Below, one piece after another: positions 33,723 through 49,796 of a stretch of DNA of 64,000 nt; positions within the stretch are counted from its first letter, which is position 1, and each line of letters starts with the position of its first letter. Made by a program: the position numbers and the translations under genes. The DNA is from Collinsella sp. (GTDB lineage: Bacteria > Actinomycetota > Coriobacteriia > Coriobacteriales > Coriobacteriaceae). The stretch lies in contig JAHYYJ010000002.1 of NCBI GenBank assembly GCA_019425015.1, positions 62,001-126,000 on the forward strand. Direction: 5' to 3'. The notes beneath the pieces are model-generated. The model was not told the origin of the DNA and searched no databases. It was given only the letters and a program-made list of their open reading frames with translations.

Positions 33723-34499
33723 ATGGATGCCAAATTAACGATAGTCGACGTAACCGGATCGACCAACGATGACCTGCTCGAAGCAGGAAAACAGGGAGCG
33801 CCGCACGGCACAGGACTTGCCGCCCGGGCTCAGACAGCAGGACGCGGCCGGCGCGGCCACAAGTGGGATTCAACCGCCGGCAACCTATTGCTTTCGATTG
33901 TCCTGCGTCCATGCGTTAATCCTGCGAAGTACTCTGGTCTTGCTGCCGTCAGCGGCCTAGCGGTGCTCGAGGCGCTCGAAAAACAGGGTCTTGCAAACGA
34001 GATTGGCCTCAAATGGCCCAACGACCTGGTCGCGCGTGGACGCAAACTCGGCGGCATTCTGGTCGAGGCCGCACGCGATAACGAAGGCAAACCTTTCGCC
34101 GTCTGTGGCATTGGTGTCAATGTGAACTATGCGCCCCAAGAGGTGCCCGATGGCGGCCTGCCGGCAATCGGTCTCTCGGACCTTAACGAGAACGTTCCAG
34201 CTGTCGACATGCTCCTCGATGAGGTCTATCACGCAGTTATAGACGCTATAGATGCCTGGGCAGAACGCCTCAACGCCATGGAAGAAAACACCGGACCGCT
34301 CGCGCCCGTCCACGGCGAATATGTCGCTCACCTCAATTGGATTGGAAAGCACGTTATCGCCCGCTCCCCTGCCGGTGACGAGCTGGCGCGAGGCATCTTT
34401 AAAACGGTCGATGGCTTTGGTCGTGCGTGCATCGAAACAGAAGACGGCTTGCGATCCTTCCATTTTGAGGAAGCGTCATTGCGCCCCTTGAGTGAGTAG
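33723..34499 (+). CDS. birA: Biotin--[acetyl-CoA carboxylase] ligase, without DNA-binding domain
   Basis: This 258-residue enzyme activates biotin with ATP and attaches it to AccB. It has GSTNDDL, the biotinyl-AMP loop AGRGRRGHKWDS, and KWPNDLVARGRKLGGILVE, followed by a C-terminal SH3-like domain. It lacks the N-terminal winged helix of E. coli BirA, so it cannot repress transcription directly. The ATG at 33723 has AAGGAGG. Divergent placement from the acc/fab operon links biotinylation to its main target. Confidence 0.95.
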   Translation: MDAKLTIVDVTGSTNDDLLEAGKQGAPHGTGLAARAQTAGRGRRGHKWDSTAGNLLLSIVLRPCVNPAKYSGLAAVSGLAVLEALEKQGLANEIGLKWPNDLVARGRKLGGILVEAARDNEGKPFAVCGIGVNVNYAPQEVPDGGLPAIGLSDLNENVPAVDMLLDEVYHAVIDAIDAWAERLNAMEENTGPLAPVHGEYVAHLNWIGKHVIARSPAGDELARGIFKTVDGFGRACIETEDGLRSFHFEEASLRPLSE

Positions 34500-34559
34500 G
34501 TCGCCACAGCCAGCCGCTCGGCAGCCTTACCCGGCGATCCAAACCCATCATGCAAAACA

Positions 34560-34596
34560 AAAGGGCCCCGCTACCGTAGCGGCAGCGGGGCCCTTT
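34560..34596. terminator. Bidirectional terminator between birA and rpsJ
   Basis: Perfect 13-bp stem AAAGGGCCCCGCT / AGCGGGGCCCTTT with an 11-nt loop. It serves convergent birA and the rpsL-rpsG-fusA-rpsJ operon. Confidence 0.85.
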
Positions 34597-34615
34597 AAGC
34601 TATGAGCGATATCGC

Positions 34616-34924
34616 TTAGAGCTTGATGTCGATGTCGACGCCAGCGGGGAGGTCGAGACGCATAAGCGAATCAACGGTGCCCGAGGTGGGGTCGAGGATG
34701 TCGATGAGGCGCTTGTGGGTGCGCATCTCGAACTGCTCACGGGAGTCCTTGTTCACGTGCGGCGAGCGGATAACCGTGTACAGGTTGCGCTCGGTGGGCA
34801 GGGGGACAGGACCGGAAACGCGAGCGCCGGTCTTCTGAGCGGTCTCGACGATGAGCTTCGCGGACTGATCGACGACCTCGTGATCATAGCCCTTGAGGCG
34901 AATGCGGATCTTCTGGGTAGCCAA
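34616..34924 (-). CDS. rpsJ: Ribosomal protein S10
   Basis: This 102-residue head protein of the small subunit, also a NusB partner in antitermination, has the signature VIRSPHVNKDSREQFEMRTH (20 residues) and begins IRIRLKGYDHEVVDQS. It is the last gene of the str-type operon, 60 nt after fusA, and is followed by a terminator. In most relatives rplC would follow; here it is separated by about 14 kb. Confidence 0.97.
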   Translation of the reverse strand: MATQKIRIRLKGYDHEVVDQSAKLIVETAQKTGARVSGPVPLPTERNLYTVIRSPHVNKDSREQFEMRTHKRLIDILDPTSGTVDSLMRLDLPAGVDIDIKL

Positions 34925-34984
34925 CTTAAACCTCCAAAGAGTGCGAGAGATGCTCTCGCGGATTACGTAACAGGGAGCTCGAAC

Positions 34985-37084
34985 TTAGGCGTTCTTGCTC
35001 ATGACCTCGTCCACGATGGACTTGGGCGCGGGCTCATAAGAGTCGAACTGCATCGTGTAGGATGCACGGCCCTGGGTCTGGGAGCGAAGGTCGGTAGCGT
35101 AACCGAACATCTCGCCCAGCGGCACCTTGGCACGGATGAGCTTGCTGTTCTTGCGATCCTCCATGCCCTCGATCTTGCCGCGGCGACCGGAGAGGTTGCC
35201 CATAACGTCGCCCATGTACTGCTCGGGGGTCTCGACCTCGACAGCCATGATCGGCTCGAGCAGCTGCGGGTCGGACTTCTTGAGGGCGTCCTTGATAGCC
35301 ATGGAACCGGCGATCTTAAAGGCGGCCTCGGAGGAGTCGACCTCGTGGTAAGAACCGTCGAACAGGGTGACCTTAACGTCGAGGACCGGGAAGCCGGCGA
35401 TAACACCGGTGTTCAGGGCCTCCTGGATGCCCTTGTCGATGGACGGGATGTACTCCTTGGGCACGACGCCGCCGACGATAGCGTTGACGAACTCGTAGCC
35501 GAAGCCCTCCTCCATCTTCTCGAGCTTGATGACGGCGTGGCCGTACTGACCGCGACCACCGGACTGACGGACGAACTTGCCCTCAGCCTTCTCGACGTCG
35601 TGACCAGCGGTCTCGCGGTAGGCAACCTGGGGCTTACCAACGTTAGCGTCAACCTTGAACTCGCGGAGCAGACGGTCGACGATGATCTCGAGGTGCAGCT
35701 CGCCCATGCCGGCGATGATGGTCTGGCCGGTCTCGTGGTTGGTGGACACCTGGAAGGTCGGGTCCTCCTCGGCGAGCTTGGTCAGAGCCAGGGACATCTT
35801 GTCCTGCTCGGCCTTGGTCTTGGGCTCGATGGCAACGTCGATAACGGGCTTAGCGAACTCGATCTTCTCGAGGACGATCTCCTTGCCCTCGGCGCACAGG
35901 GTGTCACCGGTGGTGGAGTTCTTGAATCCGACGCAAGCGACGATGTCGCCGGCGGCAGCGTCGTCACGGTCGATACGCTCGGCGGCGTTCATCTCGAGGA
36001 TGCGGCCGAGGCGCTCGCGCTGACCGTTGGAAGCGTTGACAACGTAGGAGCCGGACTCGGCGCGGCCGGAGTAAACGCGGACGTAGGTGAGCTTACCGAC
36101 GAACGGGTCGGTCATGATCTTGAAGACCAGGCCGGAGAAGGGCTCGTCGAAGGAAGGATGACGCTGGATCTCCTCGCCGGTGTCCGGATCGGTACCGGTG
36201 ACGGCCTCAACGTCGAGCGGGCTGGGCAGGTAGTCGACGACAGCGTCGAGCAGCTCCTGGACGCCCTTGTTCTTGTAGGCGGAGCCCACGAAGACGAGGT
36301 TGAGCTCGTTGGCCAGAACGCCCTTACGCAGAGCAGCCTTGAGCTCCTCGACGGTGAAGTCCTCCTCCATGAGGATCTTCTCCATGAGCTCGTCGTCAAA
36401 GCTGGCAGCAGCGTCGAGGAGCTCCTCGCGCTTGGTGGCAGCGATGTCGGCGAACTCAGCCGGGATCTCGTCCATCGGCTCGGGGTAGGTCATGCCCTTC
36501 TCGTCGGCCTTGAAGTCCCATGCAGTCATGGTGACCAGGTCGATGACGCCCCAGAAGTTGTCCTCGGCGCCCATCGGGACCTGAGCGGCCACGGCGTTAG
36601 CGTCGAGACGATCCTTCATGGTCTCGATAGCGTTGAAGAAGTCAGCGCCCACGCGGTCATACTTGTTGATGAAGGCGATGCGGGGAACGTTGAAGGTAGA
36701 AGCCTGACGCCAAACGGTCTCAGACTGGGGCTGAACGCCGGCAACGGCGTCGAAGACGGCAACAGCGCCATCGAGGACGCGCAGGCAGCGCTCGACCTCG
36801 GCGGTGAAGTCAACGTGGCCCGGGGTGTCGATGATCTGGATGCGGTAGTCCTTGCCGTCCTTGTTCCAGAAGCAGGTGGTAGCAGCGGAGGTAATGGTTA
36901 CGCCGCGCTCCTGCTCCTGAACCATCCAGTCCATGGTGGCAGCGCCCTCATGGACCTCACCGATCTTGTGGGTCTTACCGGTGTAGTAAAGAATACGCTC
37001 GGTCGTGGTGGTCTTACCGGCATCGATGTGGGCCATGATGCCGATGTTACGGGTATCGGAAAGCTTGTACTTAGGCTTAGCCAT
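34985..37084 (-). CDS. fusA: Elongation factor G
   Basis: This 699-residue GTPase drives translocation. It has G1 AHIDAGKTTT, G3 DTPGHVDF, G4 NKYDRVGADF (Tyr in place of the common Met) and the standard domains II-V up to the C-terminus. It is 19 nt downstream of rpsG. There is no tuf gene between it and rpsJ, unlike the str operon of many actinobacteria. Confidence 0.97.
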   Translation of the reverse strand: MAKPKYKLSDTRNIGIMAHIDAGKTTTTERILYYTGKTHKIGEVHEGAATMDWMVQEQERGVTITSAATTCFWNKDGKDYRIQIIDTPGHVDFTAEVERCLRVLDGAVAVFDAVAGVQPQSETVWRQASTFNVPRIAFINKYDRVGADFFNAIETMKDRLDANAVAAQVPMGAEDNFWGVIDLVTMTAWDFKADEKGMTYPEPMDEIPAEFADIAATKREELLDAAASFDDELMEKILMEEDFTVEELKAALRKGVLANELNLVFVGSAYKNKGVQELLDAVVDYLPSPLDVEAVTGTDPDTGEEIQRHPSFDEPFSGLVFKIMTDPFVGKLTYVRVYSGRAESGSYVVNASNGQRERLGRILEMNAAERIDRDDAAAGDIVACVGFKNSTTGDTLCAEGKEIVLEKIEFAKPVIDVAIEPKTKAEQDKMSLALTKLAEEDPTFQVSTNHETGQTIIAGMGELHLEIIVDRLLREFKVDANVGKPQVAYRETAGHDVEKAEGKFVRQSGGRGQYGHAVIKLEKMEEGFGYEFVNAIVGGVVPKEYIPSIDKGIQEALNTGVIAGFPVLDVKVTLFDGSYHEVDSSEAAFKIAGSMAIKDALKKSDPQLLEPIMAVEVETPEQYMGDVMGNLSGRRGKIEGMEDRKNSKLIRAKVPLGEMFGYATDLRSQTQGRASYTMQFDSYEPAPKSIVDEVMSKNA

Positions 37085-37103
37085 GTTAGTTCCTTACCTT
37101 AAC

Positions 37104-37577
37104 TTACCAACGATAGTGAGAGAACGCGCGGTTGGCCTCGGCCATCTTGAAGACGTCCTCACGCTTCTTGACGGAAGCGCCCAGGCCGTTGGAGGCGTCG
37201 AGGATCTCGTTGGCGAGACGCTCGGCCATGGTCTTCTCCTTGCGAGCGCGGGAGAAGTTGACGATCCAGCGGATACCCAGAGCGGTGGAACGACGGGAGT
37301 TGACCTCCATCGGGACCTGATAGGTAGCGCCACCGACACGCTTGGGCTTAACCTCGAGCGTGGGCTTGACGTTGTCCATAGCCTTCTTGAAGGTAGCGAG
37401 AGCGTCGCCACCCTCGGACTTCTCGGCAACGATCTCGAAAGCGGTGTAAACGATGCGCTCAGCGGTGGCCTTCTTGCCGTCAAGAAGGACCTTGTTGATG
37501 AGCTGAGTCACCAGGCGGTTGTTGTAAACGGCGTCAGGCTGAACCTCACGACGATTAGCTGCTGCACGACGCGGCAT
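37104..37577 (-). CDS. rpsG: Ribosomal protein S7
   Basis: This 157-residue protein organises the 3' domain of 16S rRNA. It has the N-terminal signature DAVYNNRLVTQLINKVLLDG (20 residues) and QVPMEVNSRRSTALGIRWIV (20 residues). It is 74 nt downstream of rpsL. Confidence 0.97.
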   Translation of the reverse strand: MPRRAAANRREVQPDAVYNNRLVTQLINKVLLDGKKATAERIVYTAFEIVAEKSEGGDALATFKKAMDNVKPTLEVKPKRVGGATYQVPMEVNSRRSTALGIRWIVNFSRARKEKTMAERLANEILDASNGLGASVKKREDVFKMAEANRAFSHYRW

Positions 37578-37651
37578 GTGAAATCTCCTTAAGTGTCTAC
37601 CGTGCGGCGCTCAAGGCGGCACACGGCGAAAGTATCAAAACGTTATCTGGC

Positions 37652-38029
37652 TTATTTAGCCTTGGGGCGCTTAGCACCGTACTTGGAACGGGCCTGCATA
37701 CGGTTCTGGACCGGAGCAGCGTCGTAGGCGCCACGGATGACGTGATAACGGACACCAGGGAGGTCACGGACACGACCGCCGCGGACGAGCACGATGGAGT
37801 GCTCCTGCAGGTTGTGGCCCTCACCCGGGATGTAAGCAGTAACTTCGATGCCGTTGACAAGGCGAACACGGGCAACCTTACGAAGAGCCGAGTTCGGCTT
37901 CTTGGGGCTCGTGGTGAAGACGCGGGTGCACACGCCGCGCTTCTGGGAGTTGTGCTGCAGAGCAGCGTTCTTGGACTTCTTGGGCACGGAACGACGGCCC
38001 TGGCGAACCAGCTGGTTAATAGTAGGCAA
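37652..38029 (-). CDS. rpsL: Ribosomal protein S12
   Basis: This 125-residue decoding-centre protein has TINQLVRQGRRSVPKKSKNA (20 residues) and TTSPKKPNSALRKVARVRL. The Lys residues that mutate in streptomycin resistance (TSPKKPNSA and PGEGHNLQEHS regions) are wild type. It is the first gene of the operon; a well-formed promoter lies at 38123-38151. Confidence 0.97.
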   Translation of the reverse strand: MPTINQLVRQGRRSVPKKSKNAALQHNSQKRGVCTRVFTTSPKKPNSALRKVARVRLVNGIEVTAYIPGEGHNLQEHSIVLVRGGRVRDLPGVRYHVIRGAYDAAPVQNRMQARSKYGAKRPKAK

Positions 38030-38122
38030 AGCGTACTCCTTCTCGAATGATTCCAGCTTTCTGTAAAGTGCAACGGCTTGAATCGAGGGGTCAGCATCCC
38101 CCTACGAAACACGCAGTTCGAT

Positions 38123-38151
38123 AGGATACGTGGCGTTAGCTGTGCCGTCAA
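38123..38151 (-). promoter_or_regulatory. Promoter of rpsL-rpsG-fusA-rpsJ
   Basis: Minus-strand TTGACG (38146-38151) and TATCCT (38123-38128) are spaced by 17 bp. The predicted leader is about 85 nt and includes a small AGGGG / CCCCT hairpin at about 38083-38103. Confidence 0.75.
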
Positions 38152-38263
38152 CAGACCACGCCGCCGGGCGTATCCCAAAATAGCTATATTTCCGCAAAGC
38201 CTCCATAAAAGGAATCCCCGCCTGTGCGCAAGTGCCCATTCCAGCCGTCCATGTAACGCAAAA

Positions 38264-38294
38264 TAGGCCGCTTCCCCTCTTGGGAAGCGGCCTA
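38264..38294 (-). terminator. Terminator after the DUF4179 gene
   Basis: Perfect 13-bp stem TAGGCCGCTTCCC / GGGAAGCGGCCTA with 5-nt loop and minus-strand TTTT tail, directly after the stop codon. Confidence 0.85.
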
Positions 38295-38298
38295 GACC

Positions 38299-39375
38299 TT
38301 ACGAATAGACGATGGTAAAGGGTACTTTCGTTTCGGTCTCCCCCGTTGATGTGTACCTCGCGCCCTCGAGGGTTACCGAGACCACTTGGTCGACATCAAT
38401 CAACTTCGTTGGCACCCAAATGTTCTCTCCGCTATTGCGTCCCATCGAAACATAGAAATTGTACGCCCCTGCGTCGTCATCTTCGATAATCTGCTCTGAC
38501 CCATCCTTGTAGGTGACGGTCAGTTTATGATCAACTGCTTCATAGCCCAGATCATCGATGTGCGTCTGGATGGAAAACGGACCGATCTCGAGAGGCGAGT
38601 CATCGGAGCGGAGTTCTTTTGTATCGACGTGCGCTCCGACGTTAAACTCTGGCGTCGATACCTCGATCACCTTCGCATCCTCACCTTTGCCCTCCGTCCA
38701 ACTGATATTCCAGGTGACCGCATGTCGTAAATCTCGATCGCGATTCCAAGATGCAAAGTACATCGTGCCGTTAATGACCGTGTCGCTTGATGTGTCTTTA
38801 TCAATGGTGCAGCGTGTATCAGCCCATTCCTCGCCGAAGTTCATGCTGGGTGTACTGACGCCCCCTTCTTCTTCACCATAGAGAACAAGTTCGCCAAGCT
38901 CTGCCGCCGGCTTGTAGTAGTTAACGCCATTCGGATTGGACAATGTAAACGTCACAGCACCGCAACCGTTCTCGTCGATTGCCATCTCATGAATGTCGAG
39001 CGTATAGCCGTTGCCCTCGACGGACAGATTGACCTTCTGGACTGCACCCTCCAGGCTTTGGGGCGCGATACCATCACCAAACTCTCTGGTGTAGGTATAT
39101 TTCGTCCCCGACGAGCCGCCATTTGTCCAGGTAACGGACTCTCCGTTGCCATGGTTTCCCCAGGCAGAGGCAAAATAACTGGAATTGACAACAGCGTAGG
39201 CGACCCCTCCGGTCGCCAGCACTCCGGCAAGACATCCGATTACGGCAACATACAGAGGCTTCGCGTGACCCTTTCGGCGAAGCGGCTCGCCAGCAGCGGC
39301 ATAAAGAACACGGTCAGCAAGATCGCTATCGGCTTGGACGGACTCGAAGGCCTGCTTGATCTGGTTGGATTTCAC
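38299..39375 (-). CDS. DUF4179 membrane protein, probable anti-sigma factor
   Basis: This 358-residue protein has a short cytoplasmic N-terminus (about 40 residues), one membrane helix (about 41-63: LYVAVIGCLAGVLATGGVAY, 20 residues) and a long extracellular beta-rich domain with the DUF4179 pattern. DUF4179 genes often pair with ECF sigma genes and are read as anti-sigma factors or envelope sensors. It overlaps the end of the sigma gene by 50 nt, so their synthesis is linked. The signal it senses is unknown. Confidence 0.8.
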   Translation of the reverse strand: MKSNQIKQAFESVQADSDLADRVLYAAAGEPLRRKGHAKPLYVAVIGCLAGVLATGGVAYAVVNSSYFASAWGNHGNGESVTWTNGGSSGTKYTYTREFGDGIAPQSLEGAVQKVNLSVEGNGYTLDIHEMAIDENGCGAVTFTLSNPNGVNYYKPAAELGELVLYGEEEGGVSTPSMNFGEEWADTRCTIDKDTSSDTVINGTMYFASWNRDRDLRHAVTWNISWTEGKGEDAKVIEVSTPEFNVGAHVDTKELRSDDSPLEIGPFSIQTHIDDLGYEAVDHKLTVTYKDGSEQIIEDDDAGAYNFYVSMGRNSGENIWVPTKLIDVDQVVSVTLEGARYTSTGETETKVPFTIVYS

Positions 39376-39844
39376 GGTCGCCCTCCTCTAGGATGAACTT
39401 GAGCTTCGATCTGCCGCGAGCTAAACGCGTTCGAACGGTCGCGGCTGGCACATGCAGTAACTCGGCAATTTCTGAAGTCGAGAAGCCCAGATAGTAATAG
39501 AGCACGATAGGAATACGGAATCGCTCCGGAAGTCGCATAACGTCTGACAGGACCGCCTTGGTCTCCTCCTGCGCCGTCGAAAGCGAATCGGCCAGATTCT
39601 CAATATCCTCCACGCGCCTCCACGGCTTTCGAAAGAGAGATTTACATTCATTGATCGTGACCCGGATAAGCCATCGACGAAGATGCTCCCAGTTTTCAAA
39701 TTGCGCGTCGCTTTTGAGCAACTTAAGAAAGACGTCTTGAGCGACATCGTCGGCGTCAGCGCGATCACGCAGATACGTCAATGCGATCCGAAACACGACA
39801 TCCCGGTGGTCTTCGACCGCCTGTCTAAAAGCTTGTTCTTCCAT
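39326..39844 (-). CDS. ECF-type sigma-70 family RNA polymerase sigma factor
   Basis: This 172-residue protein has sigma region 2 (RIALTYLRDRADADDVAQDV, 20 residues) and region 4 (LYYYLGFSTSEIAELLHVPA, 20 residues), with TVRTRLARGRSKLK as recognition helix. The start ATG at 39844 is 7 nt after GGGAGG. It overlaps the DUF4179 gene, a normal sigma/anti-sigma pairing. It lies between rpoC and rpsL, a location that separates the two core gene-expression operons. Confidence 0.9.
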   Translation of the reverse strand: MEEQAFRQAVEDHRDVVFRIALTYLRDRADADDVAQDVFLKLLKSDAQFENWEHLRRWLIRVTINECKSLFRKPWRRVEDIENLADSLSTAQEETKAVLSDVMRLPERFRIPIVLYYYLGFSTSEIAELLHVPAATVRTRLARGRSKLKFILEEGDREIQPDQAGLRVRPSR

Positions 39845-40004
39845 AATCACCTCCCGGTGACATTAATGGTTCTCGATGAGGCCCTCACCATAGATACGCT
39901 CTTGTCGGGCGAAATGTTTCAAATTCAAGCATGAAAAACCGACCAAAATAAACCTGTCCCTTTTTGGCAAGGGATCAACGGAACGCAACAGGTTGAGCAT
40001 ACGC

Positions 40005-40154
40005 AAGCGAGCGGCCCCCAGAGCGTACAAGGTGGCATGAAAAAGGCAGGGCATTGACCTTTTGGTCATGCCCTGCCTTTTGAATGACAGATTGTAGCTC
40101 TGGGGGCCGCGCAGCGACGGAGGTCGCCGCCGTTCGTTAGAACGGCGGAACTAA
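40005..40154 (-). repeat. Family B palindromic element, copy 1, immediately 3' of rpoC
   Basis: Outer stem GCGGCCCCCAGAGC (40011-40024) / GCTCTGGGGGCCGC (40097-40110) encloses a long hairpin with GGCATTGACC / GGTCATGCC (about 40041-40081) and CAGATTG. A third hairpin CCGCCGTT / AACGGCGG (40128-40148) ends with AACTAA at the rpoC stop. The layout and core match copy 2 at 59980-60131. The inner hairpin has a minus-strand T run and probably ends rpoC transcription. Confidence 0.85.
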
Positions 40155-48128
<7,974 letters not shown>

Positions 48129-48201
48129 CAGGTTTTTCCTCCTTCACGGAAATGCTCGGTGGGTTGGCGAGGCATAGCTTCGCCAGTTATCGCAACCTAA
48201 T

Positions 48202-48229
48202 AGTTTATCAGGTACCGACCGTTGGGCAA
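48202..48229 (-). promoter_or_regulatory. Candidate rpoB promoter
   Basis: Minus-strand TTGCCC (48224-48229) and TAAACT (48202-48207) are spaced by 16 bp, about 75 bp before the GTG. The match is fair. Confidence 0.5.
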
Positions 48230-48390
48230 GAAAAGCCTTGACGCGATTGAGTTTTTGGAGTAGTAAAGTTTTTCGGCAGAAAATGTGCAGGTAGATACGT
48301 ATATATCGAACACCTGTTCATATATTTTATGTGAACGAGACCGCTGGTGCGGGCCTCTGAACGGCAGAATGGCGGCGAGGGTTGGCCGGA

Positions 48391-48576
48391 CGGAAATTAC
48401 ATCCCGTTTTGAGGCCTCAAACTGGGTCGCAGTTTCCGGTTGAGCCCTGTTTGGGAAAGCATATCCCGTTCTGAGCCGAAATTCCGGGTCGCAGTTTCCG
48501 CTAGGGGCTCCAACCGGAAAGCGCGTCCCAGAATTCGACCAAATTGTGGGTCGCACTTTCCGGGGCTAAGCTGTAG
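48391..48576. repeat. Array of three hairpin units, period 62 bp
   Basis: Units begin at 48391, 48453 and 48515. Each starts GGAAA and ends GGGTCGCAGTTTCCG or close to it, and each folds on itself. The third pairs CGGAAAGCGCGTCCCA with TGGGTCGCACTTTCCG with only isolated mismatches, and the first also pairs TTTTGAGG / CCTCAAA. It lies between the galU terminator and the rpoB promoter. No coding potential. Confidence 0.85.
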
Positions 48577-48587
48577 CTCGCATAAAA

Positions 48588-48615
48588 AACGGGTGCAGAC
48601 CGAAGTCCGCACCCG
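48588..48615 (-). terminator. galU terminator
   Basis: Stem ACGGGTGCAGAC / GTCCGCACCCGT, GNRA-like CGAA loop, with TTTTTT on the minus strand. Confidence 0.9.
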
Positions 48616-48636
48616 TAAATGTCGATGACCGAAGGC

Positions 48637-49545
48637 TTACTTGCGCATCAAGCCGCCGCGCTCGTCGATAGCGTCCCAGAAGGCGCTGGCAAAGCGAGGA
48701 TCGCTTGCGGCCATGAGGGCGTTGGTGGCCATCCAGCCAGACGGGGTACCGGTGTCGTAGCCCGAGAGCGGGTCGATGACGACAGCGTACATGGCCTCGC
48801 GGTCGAGCGAGCGGGCCATGGCGTCGGTAAGCTGGATCTCGCCGCCCTTACCGGCCTGCTGATCGGCGAGCAGGTCCATGACCAGCGGGCTCAGCAGGTA
48901 ACGACCGACGATGTACAGGTTGGACGGAGCCGCCTCGGGAGCGGGCTTCTCGACCAGACCGCCGATACGCCAGACAGCGCCCGGCTCGGCATCGGCAACG
49001 CCCTCGGCGCCCTCGAGCGAACCCACGCGCTCGCCGGCGATAACGCCGTAGCGGCTGACTTCCTCGGGCGAGCAAGCAGCGACGGCGATAACCGAAGCGC
49101 CACCGTGCTCTTTGGAAACGGCGAGCATCTTGTCGCAGATGTCGCGGTTAGGCACAACATAGTCGCCCAGAAGAACCAGGAAGTTCTCCCCTGCCACGGC
49201 GTCGGCAGCAGAGCGGATAGCATGGCCGAGGCCCTTGGGCTCGTACTGATAACGGAAGTCGACCGGCATACCGCCAGCGTGGGCGACGGCATCGGCATAG
49301 ACGTTCTTGCCGCGCTCGCGCAGCAGGTTCTCGAGCGAGCGGTCGGGCTGGAAATAGCTCAGCAGCTCGGGCTTACCGGGCGAGGTAACGATGATGGCAT
49401 CGTCGACCTCCTCGGGGTCGAGTGCCTCCTCAACGACATACTGAATGACCGGCTTGTCGAGCACCGGCAGCATCTCTTTGGGCGTGCACTTGGTGCCAGG
49501 CAGAAAACGCGTGCCAAGACCGGCGGCGGGGATGATTGCCTTCAT
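48637..49545 (-). CDS. galU: UTP--glucose-1-phosphate uridylyltransferase
   Basis: This enzyme makes UDP-glucose for cell-surface glycans and galactose metabolism. It has the nucleotide-binding IIPAAGLGTRFLPGTKCTPK (20 residues), KEMLPVLDKPVIQYVVEEAL (20 residues) and VEKPAPEAAPSNLYIVGRYL (20 residues). The ATG at 49545 gives 302 residues; an alternative TTG 9 nt upstream is nearer the AAAGGA site and cannot be ruled out. It stands alone between rpoB and the IS200/rplL region, splitting a normally linked rplJL-rpoBC unit. Confidence 0.94.
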   Translation of the reverse strand: MKAIIPAAGLGTRFLPGTKCTPKEMLPVLDKPVIQYVVEEALDPEEVDDAIIVTSPGKPELLSYFQPDRSLENLLRERGKNVYADAVAHAGGMPVDFRYQYEPKGLGHAIRSAADAVAGENFLVLLGDYVVPNRDICDKMLAVSKEHGGASVIAVAACSPEEVSRYGVIAGERVGSLEGAEGVADAEPGAVWRIGGLVEKPAPEAAPSNLYIVGRYLLSPLVMDLLADQQAGKGGEIQLTDAMARSLDREAMYAVVIDPLSGYDTGTPSGWMATNALMAASDPRFASAFWDAIDERGGLMRK

Positions 49546-49796
49546 GTTATTCAAGGATCCTTTCGCAGGCGCAGAATGCGCCCTGTGCGTGCGGCACGGC
49601 GGCCGCAGACCAAATTGCGATACCGGTTTATCTTACCGCCGTTAATTAACGTTAATGCAGGCAAGCACCATTCTTCAGCAGGTCAACGCAAATTATTGCT
49701 CGAATGGTGCAATTTTACGCCCCAGCGGTAACGAGATTGGCACGGCGAAGACAACGGTGTTCTGCGTGCCGAGCAATGGGAATGAGGGGTCATAAT
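49546..49796. other. Intergenic region upstream of galU
   Basis: It should hold the galU promoter, which I cannot place with confidence. A 9-bp inverted repeat GCACCATTC / GAATGGTGC (49665-49673 and 49702-49710) could be an operator or cruciform. Confidence 0.4.

Noticed and set aside
34715..37102. 795-codon open frame antisense to fusA
   Set aside because: Same codon-bias shadow; the sense strand is unambiguous EF-G.
37850..37950. Streptomycin-resistance changes in rpsL
   Set aside because: The PKKPNSA and following conserved Lys segments are intact.
48391..48576. CRISPR array upstream of rpoB
   Set aside because: Contiguous diverged hairpins without unique spacers.
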